From Cercis canadensis (Eukaryota > Streptophyta > Magnoliopsida > Fabales > Fabaceae), in NCBI GenBank assembly GCA_003255065.1, contig QAOA01007064.1, positions 210,422 to 274,421 on the forward strand: a stretch of DNA of 64,000 nucleotides, given 5' to 3'. The stretch's first letter is position 1. Each line of letters opens with the position of its first letter. Position numbers and translations under genes: made by a program. A model generated the notes under the pieces. It was not told the DNA's origin. It saw only the letters and a list, made by a program, of their open reading frames with translations, and searched no databases. Shown piece by piece: positions 1-12,300 of the stretch.

Positions 1-330
1 GTCACGTGATTTTAGCCAAATACCATTGTTTCGAGGGTCAAAACGAGATTTTCTCTTTTTTATCATAAATTTAGGGTTATTTTCACAATTTTCATTATGT
101 ATGGATCTTTTCATAATTTTTGTTATTTCCTGCATTTAGGGCTTTCCATTATATGCGTTTGTACAACCTTTTGAGAGACAAACTTGATTGAATAAACAGT
201 TTGAGAATTTTCTCAATTCTTAGCTTCAACCTCTAGGTATTCTGAGGAATTAATGAGTTGTTGAATTTTGTACCATTTCATCACGTACACTGCATCAATA
301 CCTATACTTACAAGACAACTCACACTGACA
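1..330 (-). repeat. 3' LTR of Copia copy 1 (partial)
   Basis: It matches 53587-53916 base for base apart from a few substitutions. The inner boundary is set by ..actgaca followed directly by the ctcccctc tract, so on the element's own strand the LTR begins TGTCAGTG. The outer end lies left of the window. Confidence 0.8.
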
Positions 331-359
331 CTCCCCTCAAGTTGGTGCAAAGATGTCGT

Positions 360-1822
360 TCATGCCCAACTTGTCAAGTGAGTTGTAAAATCTTGACTTG
401 AAACAACTTTAGTCAACACATCTACCAATTGGTCTTCTGATTTCACCAATGGAAATTGAATAATATTTGCATCTAACTTTTCCTTGATGAAATGCTTGTC
501 AACCTCAACATGTTTGGTACGAACATGTCGGATTGGGTTATGAGAAATATCGATAGCTGCCTTATTGTCATAAAATAACCTTGTAACTGACAGTGGAGGA
601 TAGCCAAGCTCCTTAAGCAATTTGCGAAGCCAAAAAAGTTCACATAATCCTTTTGCCACCTTCTGTATTCGGCTTCTGCACTAGACAAGGCCATTACCTT
701 ATGTTTATTGCTCTACCAAGTCATCAGATTCCCACCTACGAATGTAAAATAGCCAGAGGTAGACCGTCTATCAGTAATATTTCCTGCCCAATCTGCATCA
801 GTGTAGCCATCTATCCTCAAATGTCCATGTTTAGAGGACATAATTCCTCGGCCAGGTGCCAACTTTAGGTACCTTAATATTCTCAAAATTGCATTCATAT
901 GGTCTTCACTTGGAGAGTGCATAAACTGGCTCACAACATTTATAGCATAAGGAATGTCTGAACATGTGTGGGACAGATAAATTAATCTTCCAACCAACCT
1001 CTGATAACGCTTTTTATTGGTTGGAACCTGATCAGGGTATTCTGCAAGATGATGGTTCATAAAAATAAGAGTATCTACAGGTTTACAGTCAAGCATACCT
1101 ATATCAGTAAGCAAATCTAGAATATATTTTCGTTGTGACAAGAACAGGCCCCGTTTTGATCTTGCTACTTCAATGCCAAGAAAATACTTGAGTCCATTAA
1201 GATCTTTCATCTCAAACTCTATTGCCAAATGTTCTCTCAGCCTTAAGATTTCTTCATTATCATCTCCAGTAACAATCATATCATCAACATAAATAATGAG
1301 CGCAGTTATCTTCCCCATGCGGTGCTTTAAGAAAAGTGTATGATCCGAGTTGCTCTGCCGGAATCCATACTTCCACATAGCCAATTGAAATTTCCCAAAC
1401 CATGCACATGGAGACTGTTTCAGACCATACAACGCTTTTTCTAATTTACACACCACCTTGGTTGATGTAGGTGATGTATATCCAGGTGGAACATCCATGA
1501 ACACTTCTTCTTTAAGCTCTCCATGTAAAAATGCATTTGTCACATCGAATTGTTGTAATGGCCAATCTAAATTAGCTGCTAAAGAGAGAAGTACTCTTAC
1601 TGTATTTATTTTTGCAACCGGGGAAAATTTCTCTGTGTAGTCAATCCCATATGTTTGAGTATTGCCTTTAGCAACTAATCGTGCTTTATATCGTTCAACC
1701 GATCCATCAGCTTTGTGTTTGATTGTACATACCCATCTACACCCGACCGTCCTCTTTCCCTTTGGCAACAGAACCAAATCCCAGGTTTGATTTTTCTGGA
1801 GTGCAGTCATCTCTTCTTCCAT
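360..1822 (-). pseudogene. Copia reverse transcriptase and RNase H region
   Basis: Minus-strand translation shows the Copia reverse transcriptase start (TWDLVLLPKG, WVCTIKHKADGS), the LDVxxAFLHG-type motif (FDVTNAFLHGELKEEVFMD), the YVDD active-site motif (IIYVDDMIVTGDD) and YFLGIEV. The RNase H part ends with the usual HVRTKHVEVDKHFI. In life this enzyme copies element RNA into DNA inside virus-like particles. It is a fossil and is broken. Confidence 0.9.
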
Positions 1823-2730
1823 TGCCTTGGTCCATCTTGGCTCGGATAATGCATCTTTTAGGGAACTAGGAATATTATCATTTGATAACTATTGTATGAA
1901 TGCTTTACCTGGTTAAGATAATTTATGAGATGACACATGATTGGCAATGGGATATTTAAATTTCTTTATCGCATCCGGTGAATACCGATTTGGTGGTTTC
2001 CCTCTATTATGTCTGCGAGGCAACTGGTAAATTGGATTAGTTAATGAATCAATAGGTGTAGTAGGACTTACCTCAGGAGTATTCTTTGGAGCATGGTCTA
2101 TAGTAGATATTGTCGTCGGAGAAGAGAGGGGAGAGACATCTAGCACATATGTGGCTGCCCCAGTTGCTTGGTCAACTTGATCACTGGCTACAGAAGAACC
2201 CAATTCAGTAGTTCGATTAGTGGCTGATCCCAGGTCATTATCTTTTTCTGCATATTCTTCTGGAAGTATACTGTTCCTCAATTCTAATCTTAGTTCTACT
2301 GAATAGTCAGTCCAATTCTGCTCTTAACTTAGTTTCTCCCCCTGAAGAGAAGGATTGGATGAAGAATAATACATATCAGTCTCTAAAAAGGTGACATCCA
2401 TAGTAACATACTTACACCGTGATGGTGAGTGATAGCATCGATAGCCTTTTTTATGCGCCCCATACCCCAGAAAAACACACTACACAACACAAGGATCAAG
2501 TTTAGTGCACTAGTTTTTATGAAGATGGACAAAAGCAACACATCTAAAGACATGTGGAGGTAACAAGAGAACTGAAGCGAAGGAGTAGAAACGAGAAAGA
2601 GATTACAGCGAGATCTGGAGAGCCAAAACTTTAAAGGGTATCTGGTTCATAAGATAAACAACAGTAATAATAGCGACATCCCATGAAAATCGTGGAACAT
2701 GGGCACCAATTAATAATGCTCGAGCAGTCT
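1823..2730 (-). other. Copia integrase C-terminal / linker region
   Basis: This stretch lies between the integrase core and the reverse transcriptase. A readable piece at 1913-2281 is rich in Ser, Thr and Pro and contains NPIYQLPRRHNRGKPPNRYSP, the kind of low-complexity linker with a basic patch that precedes Copia reverse transcriptase. The rest (2282-2730) is decayed integrase C-terminus. Host genes are not seen here. Confidence 0.6.
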
Positions 2731-3234
2731 CTAAAATATGTCTATTATTACGTTTAGCAACTCCATTTTGTTGAGGAGTCTGAGGACATGCAGTTTCATG
2801 AAGTATCCCATGAGTATGAAAATACTGTATAAATTATGATTTACATATTCTCCATCATTATCTGAACGTAAAATGCAAAGTTTAGCAGAAAACTGAGTCT
2901 GAATCATGGCGTGAACCTGTTGAAAAATCGTGAATACATCACTCTTATTTTTAAGCAGGTATAACCACGTCATTCTAGTGCAATCATCAATAAATGTCAC
3001 AAACCATCTAATGCTTGTAACAGTAGAGGTCGAAAAGGGCCCCCAAACATAAGAATGAATTAAATCAAATGGAATTGTACTCTTATTATAACTCAAAGGA
3101 TACGTCACACGATGACTTTTTTCCAAAACACAAGTGTCACACTTAAAATCAGAATTAGAACATCTAACAAACAAGTTCGATAGTAAATGCTTTAAGTAAC
3201 TAAATGATGGATGACCCAAACGATGATGCCACAA
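2731..3234 (-). pseudogene. Copia integrase region
   Basis: The translation opens with WHHRLGHPSFSYLKHL and carries CDTCVLEKSHR, the HHCC zinc-binding module of Copia integrase. It continues into the catalytic core with DLIHSYVWGPF, FVTFIDDCTRMTWLYLLKNK and LRSDNDGEYVN. Integrase would insert the cDNA into the genome. Broken fossil. Confidence 0.88.
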
Positions 3235-3285
3235 CCATATTTACCTTTGTTTATCGGTATGTGCTCCTTGTACCAAGTTAACGCG

Positions 3286-3843
3286 TCATGTACTAACATC
3301 ATCCACGAAATATAAATCCCCCTTCTTAGTACCACGACCAATGATCTCCTTTGTGAGAATATCCTGTATAAGAAAAAACTTTGGGTACATTAGTATACAA
3401 CAATCCAACTGTTTAGTAGCTTGTCTAGGAGACATTAATTTATGTTTTAAAGAGGGAACAAGTAAAGTATTTAGTAAGGAAAGAGTATATGTAAAATGAA
3501 CCATGCTAGCTCCTACAACGGGAGAGGCCACACCATTAACATTAGTAATACTCCGTCTTTGAGGAGTAGTTTCACAAGAAAAATCTTTTGGATCAAAAGT
3601 CATATGATCCGTAGCACCTGAATCAATAATCCAGTCATAGGAACTATCATTACAAGAAACTTGTAAGGCATATCCACAGTTACTTGATGGCTCGAGAGAG
3701 TAAATGATGGAGTCAAGAGCATTGGAAGGCTCTACTTGAGGAACCAAAAAGAGATGCGAGATTGCTGTTGCAAGGGAGACTTGTCCTCCTTGCCAAGTTG
3801 TTACAACTTCTCTTTCTCGTTGCTTTTGAAGCTTCAAGGGTTC
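3286..3843 (-). pseudogene. Copia protease / gag C-terminal region
   Basis: The motif DWIIDSGATDHMT is the Copia aspartic protease active site and is followed by typical downstream text (VPSLKHKLMSPRQ). The upstream part (EPLKLQKQREREV) is the gag tail after the zinc knuckle. The readable frame begins inside the solo LTR that separates this part from the rest of gag. Confidence 0.85.
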
Positions 3844-3848
3844 CCACC
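3844..3848. repeat. Target-site duplication (left) of solo LTR
   Basis: CCACC here is repeated at 5276-5280, directly against the TG and CA ends of the 1427-bp LTR. Five bases is the usual duplication size for Gypsy integrase. Confidence 0.85.
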
Positions 3849-5275
3849 TGATGTGATTTTTCCGGCAAGTGTACCGAGTCACACAAGTAGTAAAGAGATG
3901 AATGAGCATCATCCTTAGGGATTAACGTAAGCAATTACTAAATTCACTAATAATGATTCTATTTGAAGGAACAACGGTTTGGATTGAAGGTAACTCTAAA
4001 ATAGTAAATGCAAATGATTAATTAAGTAAAACTGAATGTTAAAGCAAAACAACTTAATGGAAATTAGACTGCGAGATTAACAATGAGTAAAAGGAAGTTA
4101 AGGGTTGATTTCACTCGCTTTCAACTTTGGTTATTTCATAGAGAAAATAACCTTTGACTCACTGAAGAATGATTTACTCTAGCTACAAATTCTTTGTTGT
4201 TGGTCAATTTCCCTAATTTAATTGATCTCAATTCCTTAAAGAAGCAATCTTCCCTATCCCAATTAATTGCCCAATTCCTTAGTTCAATTAACATGTCTAG
4301 GTGATTAAGCCCTAAAGAAATTATTTCGAGACCCCTAGATTAACTTTGATCCATGGTAGAGATTACAATAGCATACTCAAATCTTACTATCCCTAGTATG
4401 GATATGAGATCATAATTCATTCAAATAGAGACCAATCATTCAAAAACATTAAGAACAGTAAGATCTACTCCAACAAATAAATTTGTATTAGAAGACAATT
4501 ATTTAACAAGAAATCTCCATAAAAAATCGAGCTACATCTATCCCATAACTAAATAGTTTAGCTACTCATAATTAAATCAGAAGAAAACATATAATTCAAG
4601 TTCATTATGAGGTAAAAGAATGAAAACCAGATGAAGTCTGAGTAGCAATCGTCCTCTTTCTTGCTTCAGTTCCTCCCTTTTTTCATTGACGACTCAGCCC
4701 CCTTGTTGATTTTCTCCCTTTTCCTTTTATACTATTCTAGCATTTAGGGCTTCACTATTCAGCTCGCTTGAACACGGCCTAGACACGGACCGTGTTCACT
4801 TATGGGACTGGGGCTTGTTCTTTGAATGGTTTATCTGATCTTCACACATGGCCGTGTCTTATATGCTCCAAGTCGTGTTTGCTTTTGACATGGCCCGTGC
4901 TCTTTTGCTTCATGTCATGTTCCTCATTGGTGTGTCTCTGACTGGCTAACACAGTGTCCAACACGGCCGTGTTCTTCACTATCTTGGTGGTGTCCTTCAA
5001 TCAGTTCGAGAAGGGACCTCTAAAGGCTAGACACGAGTATACACATGGCTGTGTGTGTCCCGTGTCTTTTGTCTGAACTTCAGTTTCCACTAATTTCTCT
5101 GCACTTCGCTCCAGAAATTGCTTTAGAATTCTTCCTTTTTGCTTGACTAGCAAGAGAAACACCTGACAATATCAATTTATGGATTAAGTATTGAGTTTAA
5201 GGCAAATTTACTCATATGTAGGTAGGAATTCAATGACAAAAGCATGGAACTTAGAGTCATAATAGACACCTATCA
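3849..5275 (-). repeat. Solo Gypsy LTR inserted in Copia gag
   Basis: A 1427-bp block starts TGATGTG and ends CTATCA on the plus strand (TG..CA ends) and is flanked by a perfect 5-bp duplication, CCACC at 3844-3848 and 5276-5280. There is no internal coding sequence, so it is a solo LTR left by recombination between two LTRs. It contains several acacgg/ccgtgt stretches, including the palindrome ACACGGCCGTGT at 4961-4972, and a TATA-like box (cttttatac, near 4725, read on the minus strand). The same insertion is present at 57435-58861. Confidence 0.9.
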
Positions 5276-5671
5276 CCACCATTTAGGATACCCATGAAGT
5301 TTAAAGCAAGAGTCTCGTCCATGCTTCTTACTCCCACAATAGGTGCACCTACTTGCAAGGACTGGTGGTTTTTACTGGAAAGTACGATTAGAAGTTGCTG
5401 GAACAGCTGCTTTCAACTCAATATGAGCAGTAGGTTGTTCCTGCAAAGAAGCTACAATACTGGCAGAGGCCATAACACCTGCTGGCCTGGTAATCACAAT
5501 AACAGGTGCTGATGCAGGTCTGGCAGATCGCTGGGCCTGGTTACGGGACACCATTGCACCGCTAGTGGTGTGTCCCATGATCACAAAATGTCGTGTAGCC
5601 TCTCGACGAACATATGCAAAGGTTTGTTCAACCGAGGGAAGGGGATCCTTGCAATGTTTTAAAAACTGGAA
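5276..5671 (-). pseudogene. Copia gag fragment with zinc knuckle
   Basis: The minus strand reads a gag zinc knuckle of CX2CX4HX4C form near 5279-5335 (CTYCGSKKHGRDSC, then FKLHGYP) and a gag core piece (DPLPSVEQTFAYVRREATRH). This is the nucleocapsid end of Copia gag. It is cut off at 5672 by the Gypsy LTR, so the N-terminal gag, leader, primer site and 5' LTR are absent. Confidence 0.8.
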
Positions 5672-7078
5672 TGATGAGCTGCCGAGGCTCCTCAAATTAA
5701 TTAAAGTTTAAGGTCGGTTTACCTAAGCTACTTGTAGCATAAGGCAACACTAGGTCGAACCAAATTATTGTTCTAATTAGTGAATCAGTTTTAAGAACAT
5801 ATAAACAGGGGGGTTTTGTTTGTTTTAATGATTGACAGAAATTAATTATAAGTGGTAAACCTAAAGGAAAACAACCAATCTAAGTCTTAACTGATTCTGA
5901 TTTTAATCCATCATTGATTTCCAAGGATCCATTTAATTATTAACCATGTTCTTGTCCTTTAAAACACATCAAGAAGTATCTCAATGTTCTATGGATGTCC
6001 ACTGGTTAAGCAACCAGAATTCGAATCAACAAGGGACTAAATGAATTAAGCAAACATTCAAGTCCAGTTTAACCTAAGTCCATAATCCAGCCAAGGGTAA
6101 TTAATCTGTCCAAAAGCTTAGAATCATTAATTAACCATACAATCCTCTTTTATCACATGCAAATAGAATATAAAAATCTAAATCCGAATTAAGTAATACA
6201 AACAGAATATTTTAGAGGATTGAAAGAACTTGATTAACAACTAAATGAATAACAACAACACATAATCTCAAAATCAATAATCAGAACAGCCAAAAACTGG
6301 ATTGATTTGATGATTTAGCCCTCCATGAACAAGAGAAGCCAAGTTCTTACAAAATATCTAGAGAGAAAACTTAAAGACTAAGAAAATTTGAAAAGCTGTC
6401 TAAAATATCCTAAGTCTTGATTCTGATTTTCTGCTGCTTCCTTTTGCACATATAGACCTCCAAAAATGCATGCACACCTAAATTTCCCTTAGGTCACACT
6501 GATTCCCATGGGCCTTAGCTTTCATTGGGCTTTAGTTTGGGCTCAATTGGACTTGTGATGAAGAAGTTACGCCCATTTAAGTGCCAACCGGTCTCTAGAA
6601 CCATCAGCTAACTTCGACTGGAAATAAGACCATCTAGACTATATAATCTGGTTAACCAGTCTTAATAACAATTTAATCTCTATATCTTAGCTTTCAAGTC
6701 CATATGACATATGGAGCTCAAGTTATGGCCCAAACACTGCATGTAGGTCAGGATCCTGCGACATCATATCTTCTCTGGATTCCAGGCTGCATATGACATT
6801 CTGGACTTCCGAATTGGCTTTGGAGCCCTGAATGAAAGTTGTAGATAATTCTCTCAGCTTTCCTACAAGGTAAGATTCAAAATTTTTAGATATACAGAAC
6901 TCAAGATATGCACGAAACACAGAGACAGCATAAAATGCTCAATATTGCTGAAAATTGCAATTAGGCACAAATGGATCCAAAGTCATCAAATGAGGTCCAA
7001 GTCTACTCAATTCAGCCCCAAAGAGGTTTGAAAAACTAAATATGAGGGATAACTATTGTATAAAAAATGTGTTCATCA
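5672..7078 (-). repeat. 3' LTR of Gypsy copy A
   Basis: It begins TGATGAGCTGCC and ends GTGTTCATCA on the plus strand, then meets aattcccccacactt, the complement of a polypurine tract. It is about 1407 bp, against 1424 bp for its partner; most of the difference is a short gap near 6700. Confidence 0.9.
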
Positions 7079-8636
7079 AATTCCCCCACACTTAGCTTTT
7101 GCACGTCTCGGGCAAACTAAAATTCCAAAATTAAGAAAAGAAAGAACAAGGAAACAAAAACAAATTTAAAAACTAAAGGATCACCTCCCAATGATATTTA
7201 AGATATGTAGAAGTTCATACCATAAGTAAGATGAGCAATTAAAAATTCAAGAAAGTCACGGCATTCATGAAATAAAATTTCTTCACATCCAAAATCAATA
7301 ATTAAGGTAACTTCAATTGAAAAACATGAGTCAAGAATGATAGATTCTCACAAGATATACTCTCAATCCCTCAAGTGTTTAGAAATTAGGTACTTCACTC
7401 AATCAAACTCATGAAGAAATGCACTACCATAAGCTTGCTTATCTTCTACTTCTCCACTACTCAAACAAATGTACACATAAATCAAGAGGACTTTATTTAA
7501 GGTTGTAATAAGGCTAAGGTAAATGAATGAATTAAAATGGATATCACAAGGTAAAAACCCAAAAGAGAATAAAAGAACATTGGAGAGGAACTTAAATGAC
7601 AAGCATTAAATTCCAAGTGTGTAAAGCATATTCTCCTTCCTTTGCTCATATTTTTTCCTTTTCTTTTCCTTTTCCTTTTTCACAATTTAGATTTTTTTTT
7701 TTTTTAATGAACCAATTGACTCTTTTTTTCTTTCTTTCTTTCTTTCACATAATACTTTGCACATTAGAATTCACAACTTCCACACTTGTACTATTAATTA
7801 CCCAAGAGCATAAGAGCTCCTCCAAGACAATGAACCAATGCTCTCCCATTCCCTAAGGTAAGGTAACAACATGGTATTTTTGTACATAGACATATAATGA
7901 GCTAAGATCAAAGATAGGCAAATAGGCTCAATGGGGGTAATCGAAGGGAAATAATACAAGGTTGACTATTTGGCAAAGTAGCTAAATCAAGAAAGAATGC
8001 CTCAATCATGTTCATGTATGCAAATGAAAATGTAGCCTAAAAAAGAATCAAGCAAGTTCTAGAGTTAACAAATTCCATGAGTGAAAATCACACAAGAAGG
8101 AAAAGAATGACACAAATGCTAAATCCATCCATTAAAATGCTCAAACTCACAAGGCATGTATCTATCAAACTTAATCACCAATCCAACATCTAAAACCAAG
8201 CATGTAAAATTAAGGATGTAAAACAAGTTATTCAATCATGTTATGAACCTTGAAATGTAATTACTTTAAACTTATAACTTTACAATTTCTACAACATCAT
8301 TGGAGGGTAATTAAAACAGAAAAATGACAACAAAAACAGAAAAAAAAAATAGCAAGAACAACAAACAGAAAAATTAAAACAGAAACAGCAAATTAACAGA
8401 AATAGTAAAGTAAACAGAAAACTAATCAACTAAACAGCAATCTCTATGTTAAAACTAAACTAATCAACTAATCAGAAAATAATAAAGCAACTAAACTATA
8501 CAGAAATCCCTCCTCCACACTTAAATTTTACATTGTCCTCAATGTAAAAACTTCAAAAAGTAACAACATATGACAATTAATAGCAAGCAGTCACATAAGG
8601 ACAAGTAAAGTAAAAAAGAGCGAAGAAACATCCTTA
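7079..8636 (-). other. Gypsy A 3' non-coding region
   Basis: About 1.56 kb between the integrase end and the 3' LTR. It opens with the polypurine-tract complement and holds poly-T and (ttcc/tttc)n runs near 7650-7745 and A-rich sequence with repeated aaacagaaa units near 8310-8500. In Athila elements an envelope-like frame may lie here; I see none of useful length. Confidence 0.75.
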
Positions 8637-11552
8637 TCATAGGAGGTAGATGGCATCTTGCAAGTGGATCTCCTCCACGATGTTCTCCTGAGCACCCTCA
8701 TAAAATGGCTTGAGGCGATGCTCATTCACCTTGAAAGCTTTGCTGATGGACTCACTCGCTATCTCCACTGTACCATAAGGAAAAACCTTGGTGACAACAA
8801 ATGAACCAAGCCACCGAGAACGGAACTTGCCGGGCATGAGCTTTAGGCAAGAGTTATACAAGAGAACTTTCTGTCCAGTAAATAACTCCTTCCTCAGCAC
8901 CATGTTATCATGAAACTGCTTGGTCTTTTCCTTGTAAAGGCGGGAGCTTTCATAAGCATCCAAACGAAGCTCCGCAAGCTCTTGGAGGTGAAGCTTTCTT
9001 TGGGACCCGGCTTGGCTCAAATCAAGGTTGCACTGCTTGACCGCCCAATAGGCCTTGTGCTCAAGCTCCACTGGAAGGTGGCAGGCTTTGCCAAAAACTA
9101 TCCAGTAGGGAAACATCCCAATAGGTGTCTTGAAAGCAGTCCGGTATGCCCACAGAGCATCCTCGAGTCGCAAACTCCAGTCCTTCCGATTAGGTTGGAC
9201 AGTCTTCTCCAAGATACGCTTGATCTCCCTGTTGGAGACTTTAGCTTGCTCATTGGTCTGAGGGTGGTAAGGGGTCGAAACCTTATGCATGACGCCATAT
9301 TTCTTCATTAAAGCCGCCACGGTCCGGTTGCAGAAATATGAACCCTGATAATTGATGATGGCCCTTGGAATGCCAAATCTGCAGAAAATGTTTGATCTAA
9401 CAAAATCCACAACAACTTTAGAATCATTAGTACGGGTGGGTTGCACCTCCACCCACTTAGACACATAATCCACAGCAAGTAAGATGTAAACAAAACCGAA
9501 AGAAACAGGAAAAGGCCCCATCAAGTCAATACCCCAGACATAAAAAATCTCATAGAATAGTAAAGGTTGCTGGGGCATCTCATGTCTATGGGAAATATTC
9601 CTGATTCTCTGACATTGTTCACAAGATTTACAAAATATATGTGCATCCCTAAATAAAGTGACCCAATACAATCCAGAGTCTAAGACTTTCCTAGCCGTAC
9701 GCTGAGGACCAAAATGTCCACCACATGCAAAGGTATAGCAAAAGCTAAGAACAGACTGAAACTCATTATCAGGCACACATCTTCTAATGATTTGATTACT
9801 ACAAAATTTCCAGAAATAGGGATCATCCCACACATAATATTTCGCCTCACTCTTTAACTTGTCTATTTGTGTACGTGTGAGGTGTGGAGGCAAAGCATGG
9901 ACAGCTAGATAATTTACAAGATCTGCATACCATGGAAACTCACCATACAGCCCTAACAGCTGCTCGTCAGGAAAAGAATTCTGAATGGGCAGTGGATCAG
10001 GAGCTCTCTCGATGCGGCTTAAGTGGTCAGCAACCAGGTTCTCTGCTCCACTCTTGTCTCGGATCTCCACATAAAACTCTTGGAGCAACAACATCCACCT
10101 AATCAGTCGTGACTTGGCATCCGGTTTCGTCAAGAGATACTTCAGAGCTGTATGATCTGAAAACACCACAACCTTAGAATCTATCAAATAAGACCTGAAC
10201 TTATCTAATGCAAAAACAATATATAAAAGTTCTTTTTCAGTGGTTGTATAGTTCGCTTGAGCAGCATCTAGAGTTCTTGAAGCATAGTAAACCACATGGG
10301 GAACTTTGGCCACTTGTTGCGCCAAGACAGCTCCCAAGGCATAGTTCGAAGCGTCGCACATCAGCTCGAATAGGAGTGTTTAATCAGGTGGCTGAATGAC
10401 AAGGGTACTGGTTAGAGCTAGCTTCAGGCGGTTGAAAGCTTCCTTGCACTTGTGATCAAACAGAAACTTCACATCTTTCTGCAGAAGGCTAGACAGCGGG
10501 ATGGCTATCTTGCTGAAGTCTCTGATAAAGCGCCGGTAGAAACCTACATGTCCAAGAAATGACCGAACTTCCCGCACGCATGTGGGGTAAGATAAAATAG
10601 TAATGACATCTATTTTAGCAGGATCTACCTCAACCCCTTTCCTAGACACTACATGGCCTAAAACTATACCTTGCTCTACCATGAAATGACATTTTTCAAA
10701 ATTTAAGACAAAGTTAGTTTCAATGCAGCGATGCAGTACTTTGGTTAAACTATTCAGACAGGCATCAAAAGAAGAACCATAGACAGTAAAATCGTTCATA
10801 AAAACCTCCATACACTCCTCTAAAAAATTAGAGAATATACTTACCATGCACCGCTGGAAGGTACTAGGGGCGTTGCAAAGGCCGAAAGGCATCCGCCGGT
10901 AAGCAAACATGCCGAAGGGGCATGTAAAAGTGGTCTTCTCTTGATCCTCCGGTGCTATATGAATCTGGAAGTAGCTAGTGTAGCCATCTATGAAGCAGTA
11001 ATGCGATTTCCCAGCTAACCGCTCCAGCATTTGATCGATGAACAGCAGGGGGTAATGATCCTTCCTGGTGGCTTAATTGAGCCTCCTGTAATCAATGCAG
11101 ACCCGTCAGCTGTTCTGCACTCAGGTAGGTAGTAGCTCGTTGTTCTGGTTAGCCACCACTGTAACCCCGGATTTCTTCGGGACGACCTGCACTGGGCTCA
11201 TCCAAGTGCTGTCAGATATAGGAGAAATGATGTCAGCTTGCAGAAGCTTGGTCACCTCCTTCTTTACCACATCCAGAATGAGAGGATTTAATCGCCTTTG
11301 AGGTTGCCTCACTAGTTTAGCGCCATCTTCAAGTAATATACGATGCATGCATGTAGATGGACTAATGTCAGGAATATTTGCTAACGTCCAGCCAATGGCT
11401 TGCTTATGCTCTCGCAGAATGCGCAGCAATCTTTCCTCTTGCTCAAGAAGTAGATTGTTAGCCACAATTACTGGAAGCTGCTCTGCAGATGCCAAATACA
11501 TATACTTCAGATGCTTAGGCAAAGGCTTCAGCTCTAGCTTGGGTGGCTGCAC
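8637..11552 (-). pseudogene. Gypsy A pol: reverse transcriptase, RNase H, integrase
   Basis: Reverse transcriptase text ([49 protein letters not shown]) is followed by RNase H ([26 protein letters not shown]), then the integrase zinc finger ([17 protein letters not shown]) and catalytic core ([36 protein letters not shown]), ending HLQDAIYLL at 8637. This order is Gypsy. The region is broken in several places. Confidence 0.92.
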
Positions 11553-11597
11553 TGCAGAGGGCAGTAATCTAGGTGGCTGAATGTCAATCTCTGCAGA

Positions 11598-12194
11598 CTA
11601 AATCTCCTCATGAACAGCAGCTACTGCCAGCTCTGGGGAACCAGAGTCATCATCACGTAAGAATGTGAAGATCTCAGCACAAATAGCACAGTCAGAATCA
11701 CCGTCACAATCAGTACAAAATTGGCACTGAATAGAATCATCAAAACCAGCCAAATCAAGCAAATTAGCACACAAATGACGGTAGACATCCTCAACCAAAT
11801 CATCAATCACATCAATGTGAAAAACAGCATGCTCATCCATAGGATGCTTTATAGCATCAAAAATATTGAACTGCACAACAGAATCGCCAAACTCCATGGA
11901 TAGAGTTCCCACATACACATCAATCTTGGTCCGCGCAATCTTGAGGAATGGTCTGCCCAGAATTAGTGGAGCCTTGCTGGATTGTGACTGTCCCTCCATC
12001 TCCAGAATGTAGAAATCTGTTGGAAAGATCAGCTCATTAATTTTGACCAACACATCTTCAATCAATCCAGCTGGATAAGCACTGCTCCTGTTGGCTAACT
12101 GAATCATAACTCCTGTGGCATTCAAGGGTCCAAGCCCGAGGGAACTGAAAACAGACATAGGCATGACATTTATAGAAGCGCCTAGATCTAGCAT
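11598..12194 (-). pseudogene. Gypsy A aspartic protease region
   Basis: The start reads LDLGASINVMPMSVFSSLGL, the retropepsin-like active-site segment as found in Athila-type elements, and continues with LILGRPFLKIARTKIDVYVG, the second conserved protease strand. A C-terminal tail rich in Asp and Cys follows. In life this would cut the polyprotein. Confidence 0.82.
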
Positions 12195-12300
12195 AGCATG
12201 CTCGAACTTGGAATTGACTATAACACAGGGTATTGTAAAAGTTCATGGATCCTTGCATTTCTGAGGCAGAGGTTGAATAAGGGCTGAGACATTCTGACTC

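Larger units (their letters stand above)
1..5671 (-). mobile_element. Copia LTR retrotransposon, copy 1 (incomplete fossil)
   Basis: Copia-order pol read on the minus strand: RNase H and reverse transcriptase (360-1822), integrase (2731-3234), protease and gag (3286-3843 and 5281-5671). The 3' LTR occupies 1-330 and runs off the window; the pyrimidine-rich tract after it (ctcccctc) is the complement of a polypurine tract. There is no 5' LTR or primer site, because gag is cut by a Gypsy LTR starting at 5672. A solo Gypsy LTR sits inside gag. The element is broken, with roughly half a dozen interruptions in its coding region. A second copy at 53491-59257 is about 99% identical by eye over the first 700 bases. 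I did not assign a Copia lineage. Confidence 0.93.

Noticed and set aside
8305-8500. CRISPR-like array (repeated aaacagaaa units)
   Set aside because: Units are short, irregular and without spacers; this is simple A-rich repeat in a plant retrotransposon.
7079-8636. Envelope-like gene of an Athila element
   Set aside because: No frame of useful length, membrane segment pattern or signal peptide in this stretch of either copy.
8910-9311. Plus-strand frame of 133 codons, repeated at 19786-20187
   Set aside because: It lies antisense to the Gypsy integrase region and is a shadow of that coding sequence; its repetition only reflects the two Gypsy copies.
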